Shown here piece after piece: positions 6,252 through 7,646 of a stretch of DNA of 7,646 bases. The notes under the pieces were generated by a model that ran no database searches, was not told where the DNA came from, and saw only the letters and a program-made list of their open reading frames with translations. The stretch comes from Deltaproteobacteria bacterium (GTDB lineage Bacteria; Desulfobacterota; Dissulfuribacteria; Dissulfuribacterales; JALVPX01), in NCBI GenBank assembly GCA_027061625.1, contig JAMOVF010000109.1, positions 1-7,646 of the forward strand, in the 5' to 3' direction. A program made the position numbers and the translations under genes. Every line of letters begins with the position of its first letter. The first letter of the stretch is position 1.

Positions 6252-7325
6252 TTAGTTGTGTCCTCTCCTGCCTTTTTGCTTGTAAACATAGGCCAGCACT
6301 TCAGCTGCTGCCTTGTAAAGCGTTTCTGGGATGGTTCTTCCAATCTCCACCATCTTGTACAGACTTTGCGCCAGAGGTTTATTCTCAATTACAGGCACGC
6401 CATTTTCTTGTGCTATCTCTTTTATACGTTCAGCAACGTGGCCAGAACCTTTGGCTATCACCATGGGGGCATCCATCTCGGCTGAGTCATATCTCAATGC
6501 AACAGCAAGTCGCGTGGGGTTTGTAATAACCACGTCTGCCTTGGGAACGTCTGCCATCATCCGCTTTTTTGCAGCTTCCCGCTGTATGCTTCTTATGCGT
6601 GCCTTGACATGAGGATCTCCTTCCGTTTGTTTCATCTCTTCTTTGACTTCCTGTTTGGTCATTTTGAGGTTCTTTTCAAATTCCCAACGTTGGAAGAGGT
6701 AGTCGAGCACTGCAAGGATCAGCATGACCATGCAAGTGCGCTTGAAGAGAATGCCTGTTATTGAAAAGAGATAAGTTTGTATTTGGCCAGGTGAAAAATC
6801 GAGCAAAGAAGGAAGATTTTTAAGTTCTCCATTGATGGTTACATAGGCAATCCAGCTAACTACTATGAGTTTTAAAATTGATTTTGCAAGCTCCATTGCT
6901 GCCTGGGTTGAAAAAAGCCGTTTAAGCCCTTCAAGGGGATTGATTTTTGAAAAATTAGGCTTAATTGCTTCAAAGGACAGCAGAGATCCTACCTGAAGAT
7001 AATTTGCTAAAAAGGCGACAGATACCAATATAATAAATAATGGAGCAAGAATTGTTGCACAGTAGCGAAGCGCCACCAAAGCCATGTTTGTCATGTTGGC
7101 CTGGGTCACTTGGGCTGATCCTACATTGCTCAAGTAGTAACGCATGAGCTCAGAAATATGGTGATAGAAGAAGCCGCTTCCAAAGGAGAGAGTCAAGGTG
7201 CCGGCTAACAGCACTGCCAAAGAAGATATTTCTTTGCTTTTGGCAACTTGCCCCTTCTCTCTGGCTTCTCTTCGCCTTTTTGGGGTTGCTTGTTCTGTTC
7301 TTTCTTGAAAGGATTCCTGAGCCAT
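6252..7325 (-). CDS. flhB: FlhB, flagellar export gate and substrate-specificity switch protein, with NPTR cleavage motif
   Basis: Membrane component of the export gate whose cytoplasmic domain cuts itself and switches export from rod-hook to filament proteins. The N-terminus has the family signature RTEQATPKRRREAREKGQV at 9-27. Four hydrophobic spans lie near 33-53, 82-108, 145-167 and 185-211, followed by a charged linker and the C-terminal domain, 357 residues in all (Salmonella: 383). The cleavage site sits at N269-P270, the same numbering as Salmonella, but the motif reads NPTR (codons AAC CCC ACG CGA) instead of the near-universal NPTH. Downstream AKGSGHVAERI replaces the usual AKGADHxAxxI, while VPVIENKPLAQSLY and EIGRTIPETLY are ordinary. 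The start has GGAAGGA just upstream, and the gap to fliR is 9 bp. The asparagine and proline needed for cleavage remain, so cleavage may still occur. Confidence 0.97.
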   Translation of the reverse strand: MAQESFQERTEQATPKRRREAREKGQVAKSKEISSLAVLLAGTLTLSFGSGFFYHHISELMRYYLSNVGSAQVTQANMTNMALVALRYCATILAPLFIILVSVAFLANYLQVGSLLSFEAIKPNFSKINPLEGLKRLFSTQAAMELAKSILKLIVVSWIAYVTINGELKNLPSLLDFSPGQIQTYLFSITGILFKRTCMVMLILAVLDYLFQRWEFEKNLKMTKQEVKEEMKQTEGDPHVKARIRSIQREAAKKRMMADVPKADVVITNPTRLAVALRYDSAEMDAPMVIAKGSGHVAERIKEIAQENGVPVIENKPLAQSLYKMVEIGRTIPETLYKAAAEVLAYVYKQKGRRGHN

Positions 7326-7334
7326 TTTCCTTCC

Positions 7335-7646
7335 TTACTGACCTGCAAAAAGCTTAAGGGCTACTGGTATAAGCCTTAAGCTCCGCTCCAAATATTTTGA
7401 AAAAATGGGCCAGAAAAGCTGCATTGAGAGCCCAAGAAAAAAGAGCCCCAGCCCTATGTTGAGGCTAAAACTCACCATAAGCACATTTATCTGCGGCACT
7501 ACTTTGGCGAGAATTCCCAATGCTGCTTGGGAAAAAAACAAAATTGCCAAAACAGGCGCCAAAATTTTTATAGAAAGGACAAACATCATCTGCCCCATAT
7601 CCATAAGCAATCTATGGAGGCTTGGGGCAAGCAAGATCTGCCCTGG
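7335..7646 (-). CDS. fliR: FliR, flagellar export gate protein, C-terminal part only
   Basis: The C-terminal 103 residues of FliR, an inner-membrane protein that, with FliP and FliQ, forms the export channel in known systems. The frame stays open to the right edge of the window, so the 5' part of the gene lies outside; an internal TTG at 7632-7634 is not the true start. Visible are two long hydrophobic segments around the family hallmark VVPQINVLMVSFSLNIGLG (residues 49-67 of the visible part). In most FliR proteins the segment after PQxN reads GFP; here it is SFS. The protein ends in a short basic and hydrophobic tail. It leads directly into flhB, the usual fliR-flhB order, which supports the identification. 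Confidence 0.92.
   Translation of the reverse strand, partial: PGQILLAPSLHRLLMDMGQMMFVLSIKILAPVLAILFFSQAALGILAKVVPQINVLMVSFSLNIGLGLFFLGLSMQLFWPIFSKYLERSLRLIPVALKLFAGQ

Noticed and set aside
6227..6612. Several overlapping plus-strand open frames opposite flhB
   Set aside because: All are opposite the conserved FlhB C-terminal domain and show no family features.

Overview
The window is a compact block of flagellar genes, all on the minus strand. Read in the direction of transcription (right to left) it runs fliR (3' end only), flhB, flhA, flhF, flhG, fliA, cheY and a gene for a FliL-like protein cut off by the left edge. There is no gene-free stretch over 300 bases; the longest gap is 73 bp, between fliA and cheY. 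I see no mobile element, CRISPR array, tRNA, rRNA or clear terminator.

The organism is a Gram-negative, motile bacterium of moderate to low GC. The gene order, with the FlhF/FlhG pair, sigma-28, a CheY and a FliL-like protein directly behind the export genes, resembles what I recall from sulfate-reducing deltaproteobacteria (Desulfobacterota, for example Desulfovibrio). That assignment rests on memory of gene order and on protein character, not on a search.

Right part (4149-7646): FliR, FlhB and FlhA are inner-membrane parts of the flagellar type III export gate. FlhB carries the self-cleavage site that switches substrate class, and FlhA carries the large cytoplasmic docking ring. Middle (2146-4135): FlhF (SRP-type GTPase) and FlhG (MinD-type ATPase) set flagellar position and number. 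Left part (1-2201): FliA is the sigma factor for late flagellar genes, CheY is the switch-binding response regulator, and the last protein is a single-pass membrane protein with a FliL-like periplasmic domain.

The genes are tightly coupled: gaps are 9, 0, 10-13 and 8 bp, flhG and fliA probably overlap by 56 bp, and several ribosome binding sites lie on the preceding stop codon. The one longer gap, before cheY, holds a plausible sigma-28 promoter, so FliA made from this operon may boost cheY and the FliL-like gene.

I do not see a new system here. The points worth a second look are deviations inside a known one: an NPTR instead of NPTH cleavage motif in FlhB, an extremely acidic cytoplasmic tail of about 160 residues on the FliL-like protein, altered activator and GTPase motifs in the FlhG/FlhF pair, and the flhG/fliA overlap.
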